Source: Brachybacterium phenoliresistens
GTDB lineage: Bacteria > Actinomycetota > Actinomycetes > Actinomycetales > Dermabacteraceae
Direction: 5' to 3'
Length of the DNA stretch: 64,000 nt
NCBI RefSeq assembly: GCF_000576425.1
Contig: NZ_KK069993.1
Location: 1 to 64,000 of the forward strand
Made by a program: the position numbers and the translations under genes. Of the stretch, positions 19,073 through 26,719 are shown piece by piece (position 1 is the stretch's first letter; each line of letters begins with the position of its first letter). Under the pieces are notes generated by a model. That model was not told where the DNA came from, made no database searches, and saw nothing but the letters and a program-made list of their open reading frames with translations.

Positions 19073-20641
19073 ATGCTCCAGGAGAACTCCTCCGCTCCCC
19101 ACGATCCCCCGGACCCGGGCTCTCGCGCCGCCGGCCCGCCCGCGCCTCCCGCCGCGGCCCTGTCCGCCGCGGCTCTGCCCGCCGCCGCCCCCTCCGGCGC
19201 CCGCTCGACCAAGCCGGCCCTGCCGTCCCTCGAGCGCACCGCGCCGGACCCCGCCCCGACCCGAGGCGGGATCGTCCCCTCCGCGCCGATCTCCCCGCGG
19301 GCCGCGGCGCTGCTGGCCTCGACCGCCGCCGAGGCCCGCGCCCACGCGCAGCGCCTGCGGGACCTGGACCGGTTCCACGTGGACCCCTCGACCCTGCACC
19401 CCCGGGCCGCGGCGTCGGAGCAGGCCACCGCCGAGGCCGCCTGCGCCGTCGCGCTGCGCTGCGACATCCCCCGGGCCCGCCGCCTGATCGCCCAGGCCCA
19501 TACCGCCGTGACGTCCTTCCCGCGGACCCTGGCCCGGCTGGAGGCCGCAGATCTCCCCGCGGCCTGGTTCACCCGCATCCTCAGCCACACCCGGGACCTC
19601 CCCGCAGCGATCCTCGAGGAGGTCGACCGGGCCGTCAGCAGCTGGTCGCTGCCGACCCTCCCCGTCGCCGGCTTCCGCCGCCGCCTGAGGCTGCTGGTCA
19701 CGGCGCTGGCCCAGGACCGCCGCCCCGCGCCGGACCCCGCCCGGCAGCGCACCGTGACCTGGCGGGACCCGGATCTCGTGGAGGGCACCACGACCCTCGA
19801 GATCACCGGCCCGACCCCGGAGATCATCGACGTCATCGACCGGCTGAACCGCGGGGCCCGCGCCGTGCAGGACGCCCAGCGCCACGCCCTGGCCGGCGGC
19901 GCCGACGAGATCCCCTTCGACCTCGACGCCCAGGTCGAGGGCACGGGCATGCCGATGTCCCTGGCACAGCTGCGCTACGCGATCCTCGTCCATTCCCGGA
20001 TCGAGACCGGCGGCGTGCACGTGCCCTCCCCGCGGCGGCGGGTCAACCTCACCGTCCCCGCGCTGACGCTGATGGGTCGCTCCAACGCACCGGGCCTGCT
20101 CGAGGGCGACGTGCCCGTGGACGCGGCGACGGCCCGGGCGATCGCCGGGCGCAGCGACGACTGGCATCGCGTGCTGACCGATCCCGTCACCGGCACGTTC
20201 CTGAACACCCCGCCCGCGCGGTACACGCCCACGGCGGCCATGATCGAGCTGACGCACCTGAAGACCCCGCTGTGCGCGATGCCGGGATGCGGCAGGCCCT
20301 CGAGCGGGTGGTACGAGGTGGACCATATCGAGGAATACGATCACAGGCGTCCCGCGAAAGGCGGGATGACCACCCCCGAGAATCTCCACGATCTCTGCAC
20401 CACCCACCATCGCCTCAAGACCGAGGAATCCGTCGACCCGATTCGTCAGGTCGCGGGGGCGACGCGATGGAGGATCGGCGTCGATCTCACCGTGGACATC
20501 CCCGACAACACCGATCTCGCCACCCCCGAGACGGTCCCCGAATTCCGCGACCATCTGCACCACCAGGCGCTCGAGGAGTTCCACGCGCCCGTCCGCGCGG
20601 TGCAGGACGCCATCCGGGACAGCCAGCCCCCGCCGTACTGA
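19073..20641 (+). CDS. DUF222/HNH endonuclease-domain protein (13E12 family)
   Basis: A 522-aa protein of the actinobacterial 13E12/REP family. A long DUF222 region (about 65-380) precedes a C-terminal HNH nuclease motif: CAMPGCGRPSSGWYEVDHI, then NLHDLCTTHHRLKT, giving the DH...N...H residues and two Cys pairs for a structural zinc. Such genes are often multicopy in actinobacteria and their biological role is unsettled. The ATG at 19073 lies 11 nt after GGGAGG; a GTG at 19052 is possible. No mobile-element ends are visible around it. Confidence 0.88.
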   Translation: MLQENSSAPHDPPDPGSRAAGPPAPPAAALSAAALPAAAPSGARSTKPALPSLERTAPDPAPTRGGIVPSAPISPRAAALLASTAAEARAHAQRLRDLDRFHVDPSTLHPRAAASEQATAEAACAVALRCDIPRARRLIAQAHTAVTSFPRTLARLEAADLPAAWFTRILSHTRDLPAAILEEVDRAVSSWSLPTLPVAGFRRRLRLLVTALAQDRRPAPDPARQRTVTWRDPDLVEGTTTLEITGPTPEIIDVIDRLNRGARAVQDAQRHALAGGADEIPFDLDAQVEGTGMPMSLAQLRYAILVHSRIETGGVHVPSPRRRVNLTVPALTLMGRSNAPGLLEGDVPVDAATARAIAGRSDDWHRVLTDPVTGTFLNTPPARYTPTAAMIELTHLKTPLCAMPGCGRPSSGWYEVDHIEEYDHRRPAKGGMTTPENLHDLCTTHHRLKTEESVDPIRQVAGATRWRIGVDLTVDIPDNTDLATPETVPEFRDHLHHQALEEFHAPVRAVQDAIRDSQPPPY

Positions 20642-20677
20642 CCCTCCTCTCCTGCGCTCTCCGTCCCCTCTGCCGCC

Positions 20678-20695
20678 CCCGGGCCTCCGCCCGGG
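20678..20695 (+). terminator. GC-rich hairpin after the HNH gene
   Basis: CCCGGGC (20678-20684), CTCC loop, GCCCGGG (20689-20695): a perfect 7-bp stem 37 nt after the stop codon. No U tract. Confidence 0.5.
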
Positions 20696-20872
20696 CGCAC
20701 CGGCATGCCCGCCCGCGCCTGCGCCCGGGCCCCGGGCGTTCCAGGCTCGCGCACACCACACGTCCGGGGGATGTGCAGGGCCGCCGCCTACGATGTGATG
20801 GACGGCACCGCCCCCGGTGCCTCGACGTCAGCGGCACGGGCCCGGGCAGGGCCGGACGAGGAGAGAGGGCAC

Positions 20873-21406
20873 ATGGACCGATCACGGACGGCGCATGATG
20901 CCGGGCCGACCCTCCACAGCTTCACCGCGACCACCATCGACGGCGAGGAGCAGGACCTCTCCGCGTACCGCGGGAAGGTGCTCCTGGTGGTCAACACCGC
21001 CTCGCGCTGCCTGTTCACCCCGCAGTACGAGGATCTCCAGCGTCTGCAGCTGGCCTACCGCGACCACGGCTTCACCGTCCTGGGGTTCCCCAGCGCCCAG
21101 TTCCTGCAGGAGCCCGGCGACGACGACGAGATCGCCGAGTTCTGCACGACCTCCTACGACGTCACCTTCCCGCTGTTCTCCAAGGTCGACGTCAACGGCC
21201 CCCGGGCCCATCCGCTGTGGCGGTGGCTGACCTCGCAGCGCTCCGGCGTCATCGGCGGCCGCATCACCTGGAACTTCACCAAGTTCCTCGTCTCCCCCGA
21301 GGGGAAGGTGCTGCGCCGCTACGCCCCGGTCGTCCCGCCGCACCGGATCGCCCGGCGCATCGAGGCGGAGCTGGGGCTGACCGGCGGGCCGCGGCTGCAG
21401 CGCTGA
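20873..21406 (+). CDS. Glutathione/thioredoxin peroxidase family protein
   Basis: A 177-aa cytoplasmic peroxidase of the GPx family, reducing peroxides with thiol donors. The peroxidatic Cys is in VVNTASRCLFTPQYEDL (Cys, not selenocysteine). The usual FPCNQF is FPSAQFLQEPGDDDEI, with Ser for the Cys, while a second Cys in EFCTTSYDVTFPLF is where thioredoxin-dependent enzymes keep the resolving Cys. WNFTKFLV carries the Trp and Asn of the catalytic tetrad. The start is set by GAGGAGAGAGGG just before the ATG. With an actinobacterial host, thioredoxin or mycothiol is the likely donor. Confidence 0.93.
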   Translation: MDRSRTAHDAGPTLHSFTATTIDGEEQDLSAYRGKVLLVVNTASRCLFTPQYEDLQRLQLAYRDHGFTVLGFPSAQFLQEPGDDDEIAEFCTTSYDVTFPLFSKVDVNGPRAHPLWRWLTSQRSGVIGGRITWNFTKFLVSPEGKVLRRYAPVVPPHRIARRIEAELGLTGGPRLQR

Positions 21407-21420
21407 CCCGGCCCGGCCGA

Positions 21421-21496
21421 CGCGCCCCCGCGAGCCCGCGCCCCCGCGAGCCCGCGAGCCCGCGCCCCCGCGAGCCCGCGAGCCCGCGAGCCCGCA
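21421..21496. repeat. 9-bp GC repeat between the peroxidase and SPFH genes
   Basis: Alternating CGCGAGCCC and CGCGCCCCC units, about eight copies, directly after the peroxidase stop. Non-coding as far as I can see; likely prone to slippage. Confidence 0.7.
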
Positions 21497-21586
21497 GCAG
21501 ATCATCGACGTTCGGCGGGGCCTGCGGCGATGCACCGTTGGTAGCCTGGATCACAACCATCGACCCGACGACCCAAGGGAGTACCC

Positions 21587-22738
21587 GTGGACGGCGGCAT
21601 CATCGCATTCCTCGTCATCGCCGTGATCCTCGTGATCGCGCTCATCATCGTGGGAGGCCTGCTGTTCGGCGGGCTCCGCACCAGCATCTTCTTCACCGTC
21701 CACACGCAGGAGATGGTGATCGTCGAGCGCTTCGGCAAGTTCAAGAAGGTCGCCGGGCCCGGCCTGAACATGAAGACCCCCTTCATCGAGACCACCACGC
21801 GCCCCATCTCGCTGCGCATCCAGCAGCTCGAGGTGAACATCGAGTCCAAGACCAAGGACAACGTGTTCGTCAACGTGCCGGTCGCGGTGCAGTACGTGAT
21901 CCGCGAGAACCAGGTCGTGGACGCCTACTACCGGCTGTCCAACCCCGAGGCGCAGATCCGCTCCTACGTGTTCGACACGGTCCGCTCGGCGCTGTCGGGC
22001 CTGAACCTCGACGCGGCCTTCGAGTCCAAGGACGACATCGCCCGCAACGTCGAGGAGACCCTCTCCGCGCGCATGCAGGAGTTCGGCTTCAACATCGTCA
22101 ACACCCTGGTCCAGGACATCTCCCCGGACCAGCGCGTGCGCGACTCGATGAACTCGATCAACGCCGCCCAGCGCGACCGCGTGGCCGCGCAGTCCCTCGC
22201 CGAGGCCGACAAGATCAAGCGCGTCACCCAGGCGGAGGCCGAGGCCGAGTCCAAGCGCCTCCAGGGTGAGGGCGTCGCCGCCCAGCGCAAGGCGATCGCC
22301 ATGGGCATCGCCGAGCAGTACGAGATGCTCCGCAAGGTCGGCATCGAGCATTCCGCCGAGCAGCTGCTGCTGATGACCCAGTACTTCGACACCATGCAGG
22401 ACGTGGCCCGCAACGGCCGCTCCAACGTCCTGTTCCTGCCCTCGAACCCCGGCACCGTCGGCTCGATGGGCGACGAGATCCGCACCGCCATGCTGCAGGC
22501 GCAGGCGGCGCACGACGCCGACGGCGAGGCCGACAAGGACGCCGTCGTCAGCGCGCAGCGCGCCGCCGAGCAGGCGCGTCACGCTCAGGAGTCGGCCCGC
22601 CGCGACCAGGCCCGCTCCCAGGCCGAGGCCGCCCAGCGCGCCGCCCAGCAGGCCCAGCAGTCCCAGCAGGGACAGCAGGGCGGGCATCGCGCCGGCGGCA
22701 CCCCGCCGTGGGCGAAGCCCGGGGACATGCTCGGCTGA
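21587..22738 (+). CDS. SPFH/Band 7 (stomatin-like) membrane protein
   Basis: A 383-aa member of the SPFH family. One N-terminal transmembrane segment (about residues 5-28) is followed by the band-7 domain: VHTQEMVIVERFGKFKKVAGPG, TRPISLRIQQLEVNIESKTKDN, and a helical coiled-coil with AEADKIKRVTQAEAEAESKRLQGEG. The C-terminal ~70 residues are Ala/Gln/Arg-rich. Such proteins form membrane-associated oligomers and often act with a NfeD-type partner or protease; none is adjacent. The GTG start at 21587 follows AAGGGAG by 5 nt. Confidence 0.93.
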   Translation: MDGGIIAFLVIAVILVIALIIVGGLLFGGLRTSIFFTVHTQEMVIVERFGKFKKVAGPGLNMKTPFIETTTRPISLRIQQLEVNIESKTKDNVFVNVPVAVQYVIRENQVVDAYYRLSNPEAQIRSYVFDTVRSALSGLNLDAAFESKDDIARNVEETLSARMQEFGFNIVNTLVQDISPDQRVRDSMNSINAAQRDRVAAQSLAEADKIKRVTQAEAEAESKRLQGEGVAAQRKAIAMGIAEQYEMLRKVGIEHSAEQLLLMTQYFDTMQDVARNGRSNVLFLPSNPGTVGSMGDEIRTAMLQAQAAHDADGEADKDAVVSAQRAAEQARHAQESARRDQARSQAEAAQRAAQQAQQSQQGQQGGHRAGGTPPWAKPGDMLG

Positions 22739-22756
22739 GCCGCCCCCGACCTCATG

Positions 22757-22788
22757 CTCCCCTCGTCCGATCCGTCGGGCGGGGGGAG
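22757..22788 (+). terminator. Strong intrinsic-type terminator after the SPFH gene
   Basis: A 14-bp stem with two G-U pairs (arms 22757-22770 and 22775-22788, TCCG loop) starting 18 nt after the stop and followed by TTCTCG. This is the best terminator in the window. Confidence 0.8.
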
Positions 22789-22823
22789 TTCTCGTCCCCG
22801 GCACCGGGAAGGACCCCGCCACC

Positions 22824-24347
22824 GTGACCCCTGAGACCCCGTCCGCCGTCCCGGCCTCCGCCGAGACCCCTCCCCGCCGGCCCCACGTGGTCCTGGTATG
22901 CGTCGACCAGATGCGCGCCGATGCGATGGGCGCCGCCGGCAACGAGCACATCGACACCCCGAACCTCGACGACCTGGCCCGCGGCGGGTACCGCTTCACG
23001 CGTGCCTACTCGGCCACGCCCACCTGCGTGCCGGCGCGGGTCGCCCTGTTCACCGGGACCTCGCCGGACCGGCACGGCCGCTACGGCTACCGGGAGGGCA
23101 TCTCCTTCCCCGACGCCTACCCCGTGACCCTGCAGTCCACGCTGCGGGAGGCCGGCTACCAGACCTTCGGCGTCGGCAAGATGCACGTCTTCCCCGACCG
23201 GGCCCGCTGCGGCTTCGACGACGTGCTGCTGCACGACGGCTTCCTGCACGCCTCCCGCCGGCTGAGCCGGGGAGCATCGGCCGGGATCGACGACTACGTC
23301 GACTTCCTGCGCCGGGAGACCGGGGATCCGCGGGCCGACTACCAGGACACCGGCATCGGCTGCAACGCCATGACCGCGCGGCCGTGGGAGCGGGAGGAGC
23401 GCCTGCACCCGACCCGGTGGGTCGCCGACGAGTCCCTGCGCTTCCTCGAGCGTCGCGACCCCTCCCGCCCCTTCTTCCTGTACATGTCCTTCCATCGGCC
23501 GCATGCGCCCTTCGACCCGCCGGCCTGGCTGTGGGAGAAGTACCGTGCCCGGACCTATCCGCCGCGGCCGATGGGCCGGTGGGTCTCCCGCTTCGACGAG
23601 CACCGCCGCGACCACGGCTCGGAGGCGGAGTTCGGCGCGCAGAAGGAGAGCACCCATCAGCAGGTCCGCGCCGGGTACTACGGGAGCATCGAGTTCATCG
23701 ACCTGCAGCTGAACCGCTTGCGCGAGAAGCTCTCGGACCTGGGCCTGCTGCAGGACACGGTGATCGTGTTCGTCTCCGACCACGGCGACATGATGGGCGA
23801 CCACGACATGTACCGGAAGTCGGTGGGCTACGAGGGATCCGCGCGGGTGCCGATGGTCCTGCACGTGCCGCCGCGCCTGCAGGAGAGCTGGGGCGCGCCC
23901 GGGGACGTCGACGCCATCGCCGAGCTGCGCGACATCATGCCCACCGTGCTGGACCTCGCGGGCGTGCCCGTGCCGGAGGGCGTGGACGGCCTCAGCCTGC
24001 GCCCGGCCACGCGCGACCGCGCCGCGGTGCGTGAGCACCTCCACGGCGAGCACCTCATCGGCTCGCTGGGCCGGCACGGGATGCACTGGATCCGATCCGC
24101 GCGGCACAAGTACCTGTGGTTCTCCGGCGACGGGCACGAGCAGCTCTTCGACCTCGAGGCCGATCCGCAGGAGCTGCACGACCTCGCCGGGGACGACGCC
24201 CACGCCGAGGAGCTCGCCCGGCACCGCGCGCTCCTGGTGGCGGAGCTGGACGGCCGCGAGGAGGGATTCGTGCGGGACGGCGCGCTCGTGCCGGGCCGGC
24301 CCCTGCAGTCCGAGGCGAGCTGGGTGCGGGAGCACGCCGCGCTCTGA
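22824..24347 (+). CDS. Sulfatase of the arylsulfatase/choline-sulfatase type
   Basis: A 507-aa alkaline-phosphatase-superfamily sulfatase. The metal-binding Asp is in VLVCVDQMRADAMG, and the formylglycine motif CxPxR is in ATPTCVPARVALFTG. That Cys needs oxidation by a formylglycine-generating enzyme, not encoded here. VFVSDHGDMMGDHDMYRKS carries further metal ligands. No signal peptide is seen, so it is probably cytoplasmic. The substrate is unknown; choline-O-sulfate or a sulfated sugar are possible. The GTG at 22824 follows GGGAAGGA by 10 nt. Confidence 0.92.
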   Translation: MTPETPSAVPASAETPPRRPHVVLVCVDQMRADAMGAAGNEHIDTPNLDDLARGGYRFTRAYSATPTCVPARVALFTGTSPDRHGRYGYREGISFPDAYPVTLQSTLREAGYQTFGVGKMHVFPDRARCGFDDVLLHDGFLHASRRLSRGASAGIDDYVDFLRRETGDPRADYQDTGIGCNAMTARPWEREERLHPTRWVADESLRFLERRDPSRPFFLYMSFHRPHAPFDPPAWLWEKYRARTYPPRPMGRWVSRFDEHRRDHGSEAEFGAQKESTHQQVRAGYYGSIEFIDLQLNRLREKLSDLGLLQDTVIVFVSDHGDMMGDHDMYRKSVGYEGSARVPMVLHVPPRLQESWGAPGDVDAIAELRDIMPTVLDLAGVPVPEGVDGLSLRPATRDRAAVREHLHGEHLIGSLGRHGMHWIRSARHKYLWFSGDGHEQLFDLEADPQELHDLAGDDAHAEELARHRALLVAELDGREEGFVRDGALVPGRPLQSEASWVREHAAL

Positions 24348-24444
24348 CCGGGCCGAAGGTCGAGCGCGGGATCGCGCGAAGGTCGGGGTCGCCTCCGCCG
24401 GAGGGCGCTCCCGCCGCGGCGCGCCCGATGGTGGGGTGGACGCC

Positions 24445-25515
24445 ATGACCGCGCCCGATGCCTCCTCCGCTCCCGCACCCGCCCCCTCCCCGGCACCAGC
24501 ACCAGCACCAGCACCAGCACGGACGATCGTGGTGACGCTGGGGTGGTGGCTGCACGGTCTCGTCCGCGTGCTGCTGGCGCTGGCGCTGGCCTACTACGGC
24601 GTCGCGAAGCTGGTCCTGGGGCAGTTCGGGGTCGCGGACATGGGCGACGCGCTCGTGGCGCAGGGCGAGATGAGCCCGATGGGGATGCTGTGGCGCCTGG
24701 TGGCCTTCTCCCCGCTGTTCCAGGTCCTCGCCGGCCTCGCCGAGGCCGGGGCCGCGCTCGCCCTGATGTGGCGGCGGTCGGTGGCCTTCGGTGCGCTGCT
24801 GGCCGCGGCGGACATGGCCCTCGTGCTCGTGCTGAACCTGGGCTACGACGTGCCCGTGAAGACGATCGCCCTGGTGCTGCTGGTGATGTCCCTCGTGGTG
24901 CTCGGCCCGTGGATGCCCCGGGTGGCGCGGTCGCTGCTGGGGCACGGGGCGATCCCCGCCGGTCCCGAGCCCGCGCTGATCCCCGGGCGTCCCTTCCGGA
25001 AGGTCACGGACGTGGCCGGTCCCCTCGCCGGGATCGCGCTGCTGGCCCTGGTGGCCTGGGGCGTGAGCGCCCTGTACCCGGCGCGGAGCACGGACGCGAC
25101 GCCGCCGGCGGGCGTCTGGGTCGTCGCGCAGGACACCGCCGAGCCCGCCGCCCAGCTGTCCGAGGACACCCGCTGGCAGAAGGCGGCGTTTGGCGAGGTC
25201 GCCTACGACGGCACGGCCCGCGCCCAGGTGCGCCGGGCGGACGGGACGCTGCTGGACGGCACCTACGAGCGCACCGGCGGCTCCACGGTGGAGCTGGCCC
25301 TGCGCGAGCAGCGCGACCCCGGGCAGACCTTCGCCGAGCACGCCGCATCGGAGCAGCTGACCTGGACCCTCACCGTCCAGGAGCACGCCGACGGCTCCCT
25401 GCGCCTGCACGGCGAGGGCATCGACCTGGTCCTCTCCCCCGACGAGGACGGCCGGGTCCTCTACGACCGCGGCTTCAGCTGGGGGCTGCGGCCCGACGAT
25501 CCGTTCAACCGCTGA
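24445..25515 (+). CDS. DoxX-like membrane protein with C-terminal extracytoplasmic domain
   Basis: A 356-aa membrane protein. After a Pro/Ala-rich leader it has four to five hydrophobic helices (residues ~33-160) resembling DoxX-like proteins (LALAYYGVAKLVLGQFG), another helix near 190-207, and a soluble region of ~140 residues likely outside the cell with no motif I recognise. Function unknown. It begins about 100 bp after the sulfatase and could share its transcript. GGTGGGGTGGA before the ATG at 24445 supports the start. Confidence 0.75.
   Translation: MTAPDASSAPAPAPSPAPAPAPAPARTIVVTLGWWLHGLVRVLLALALAYYGVAKLVLGQFGVADMGDALVAQGEMSPMGMLWRLVAFSPLFQVLAGLAEAGAALALMWRRSVAFGALLAAADMALVLVLNLGYDVPVKTIALVLLVMSLVVLGPWMPRVARSLLGHGAIPAGPEPALIPGRPFRKVTDVAGPLAGIALLALVAWGVSALYPARSTDATPPAGVWVVAQDTAEPAAQLSEDTRWQKAAFGEVAYDGTARAQVRRADGTLLDGTYERTGGSTVELALREQRDPGQTFAEHAASEQLTWTLTVQEHADGSLRLHGEGIDLVLSPDEDGRVLYDRGFSWGLRPDDPFNR
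24493..24520 (+). repeat. Hexanucleotide repeat (gcacca) in the DoxX-like gene
   Basis: Four perfect copies of gcacca plus a partial one, encoding a Pro-Ala run near the N-terminus. Copy-number change would keep the frame. Confidence 0.8.
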
Positions 25516-25581
25516 TCTGCGGCGGAGCCGCGATCGGCCGGGTTGTCCACAGACCGCGAGCGGGCCGAGGGCGGACCGCGC

Positions 25582-25593
25582 TACCGTGCGCAG
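25582..25593 (+). promoter_or_regulatory. Leaderless-type -10 (TACCGT) before the membrane protein
   Basis: TACCGT (25582-25587), 6 nt, ATG at 25594. Confidence 0.5.
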
Positions 25594-26172
25594 ATGCACT
25601 CCTCGTCACCGCCTCCCCACCCGTACGCCGCGCCGTACGCCCCTGTCCCCTCGCTCCCTCCGGCCCGGCGCGGCTACGGCATCGTCGTCCTCGTCGGCGC
25701 GGTGATGTGGGGGCTCGGGCTCCTCATCGGGGGGACGCTGCTCTACGCCTCGAGCTTCGCCCTGCTCGCGTCGATCGAGTCCGCGGCGGACGGCGGCTCC
25801 GGGGGCGTGGACCCGTGGGCTCCGCTCACGGCGTCGATCGTGGTGTTCGCGCTCACCGCTCTCGGGGTGGTCGCCACGATCGTGCTCGACCTCGTGGCCG
25901 TGGTGCAGTCCGTGCGCCGTCTGGTGGGGCGGATCGGCGACGCGATCGTCCCGTGGTGCGTGATCGTGGCGATCACGATCGCGTGGCTCGCTCCGGTGCT
26001 GAGCATCGCGCTGGTGGTCCTCGCCGTGCAGGGCGACGACCAGGACCTGATGCTCGGCTCGTTCATCCTGCTGATGGCCGTCCTCTACCTGGTGGTCCCC
26101 GGCTGCCGCCTCGTGCAGCTGATCGTGGGGATCATCCGCACCTGCATCGGCGAGCGCCCCCGCACGACCTGA
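25594..26172 (+). CDS. Small four-helix membrane protein, function unknown
   Basis: A 192-aa protein with a Pro/Tyr-rich cytoplasmic start (HPYAAPYAPVPSLPPARRG) and four hydrophobic segments (about residues 25-50, 72-100, 115-140, 150-178). Many actinobacterial small membrane proteins have this form. I do not recognise a family. The ATG at 25594 is preferred over a TTG at 25543 because TACCGT sits 6 nt before it. Confidence 0.7.
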   Translation: MHSSSPPPHPYAAPYAPVPSLPPARRGYGIVVLVGAVMWGLGLLIGGTLLYASSFALLASIESAADGGSGGVDPWAPLTASIVVFALTALGVVATIVLDLVAVVQSVRRLVGRIGDAIVPWCVIVAITIAWLAPVLSIALVVLAVQGDDQDLMLGSFILLMAVLYLVVPGCRLVQLIVGIIRTCIGERPRTT

Positions 26173-26235
26173 CCCGCGGTGCCTGCGGCGCGCCCTTCCC
26201 GGCCCGCCGTCCCGGGTCGGACGGATGCGTGGCGG

Positions 26236-26247
26236 TAGTCTCCCACC
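26236..26247 (+). promoter_or_regulatory. Leaderless-type -10 (TAGTCT) before the MazG-like gene
   Basis: TAGTCT (26236-26241), 6 nt, ATG at 26248. Confidence 0.55.
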
Positions 26248-26580
26248 ATGACCCTCCAGGACATGACGGAGAAAGCTCTGCAGGTCAGGACCCTTTTCGC
26301 GGAGGTCGACGCGTCCCGATCCCGACGTGCGTGGACGACCGACGAGGTGATGCTGGGATTCGTAGGGGACGTCGGCGACCTCGCGAAGCTGGTGCTCGGG
26401 AGAGCAGGCGTCCGGCCACGACCGGAGCTGGACGAGGAGCTCGGCCACGAGCTCGCCGACTGCCTGTGGTCGCTCCTCGTGCTCTCGGCGGAGTACGGGA
26501 TCGATCTCGAGGGAGAGTTCGCCCGGCTGATGTCCGATCTCCAGCTCTCGCTCGAACGGAAGCTGCCCGCGCCGGACTGA
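26248..26580 (+). CDS. MazG-like nucleotide pyrophosphohydrolase
   Basis: A 110-aa all-alpha NTP pyrophosphohydrolase-like protein. The metal-binding helices read LGFVGDVGDLAKLVL and ELDEELGHELADCLWSLLVLSAEYGIDLE, matching the EExxE/ExxD pattern with GDVGD in place of the first EExxE. The weakened first motif leaves activity uncertain. House-cleaning of non-canonical nucleotides is the usual role. A MazE/MazF-type toxin is not adjacent. Confidence 0.8.
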   Translation: MTLQDMTEKALQVRTLFAEVDASRSRRAWTTDEVMLGFVGDVGDLAKLVLGRAGVRPRPELDEELGHELADCLWSLLVLSAEYGIDLEGEFARLMSDLQLSLERKLPAPD

Positions 26581-26719
26581 CGCGCGCCGGACGGACGGCC
26601 TGCACGGCCGGACGGTGCAGATCATCCCGGCGGTCTGAGCGTCGGAGTGTCGGCCCGCTCCCCTAGGGTGGTGATGCGCGGCTGCGGGGGACGCAGCCCT
26701 GGACGGAGGAGGTCGGCGG

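Noticed and set aside
19073..20641. HNH gene considered as a mobile element or restriction system
   Set aside because: No terminal repeats, target duplication or methylase; DUF222/HNH proteins are ordinary chromosomal genes in actinobacteria.
26248..26580. Small gene considered as part of a toxin-antitoxin pair
   Set aside because: The sequence is MazG-like, and no partner ORF overlaps it.
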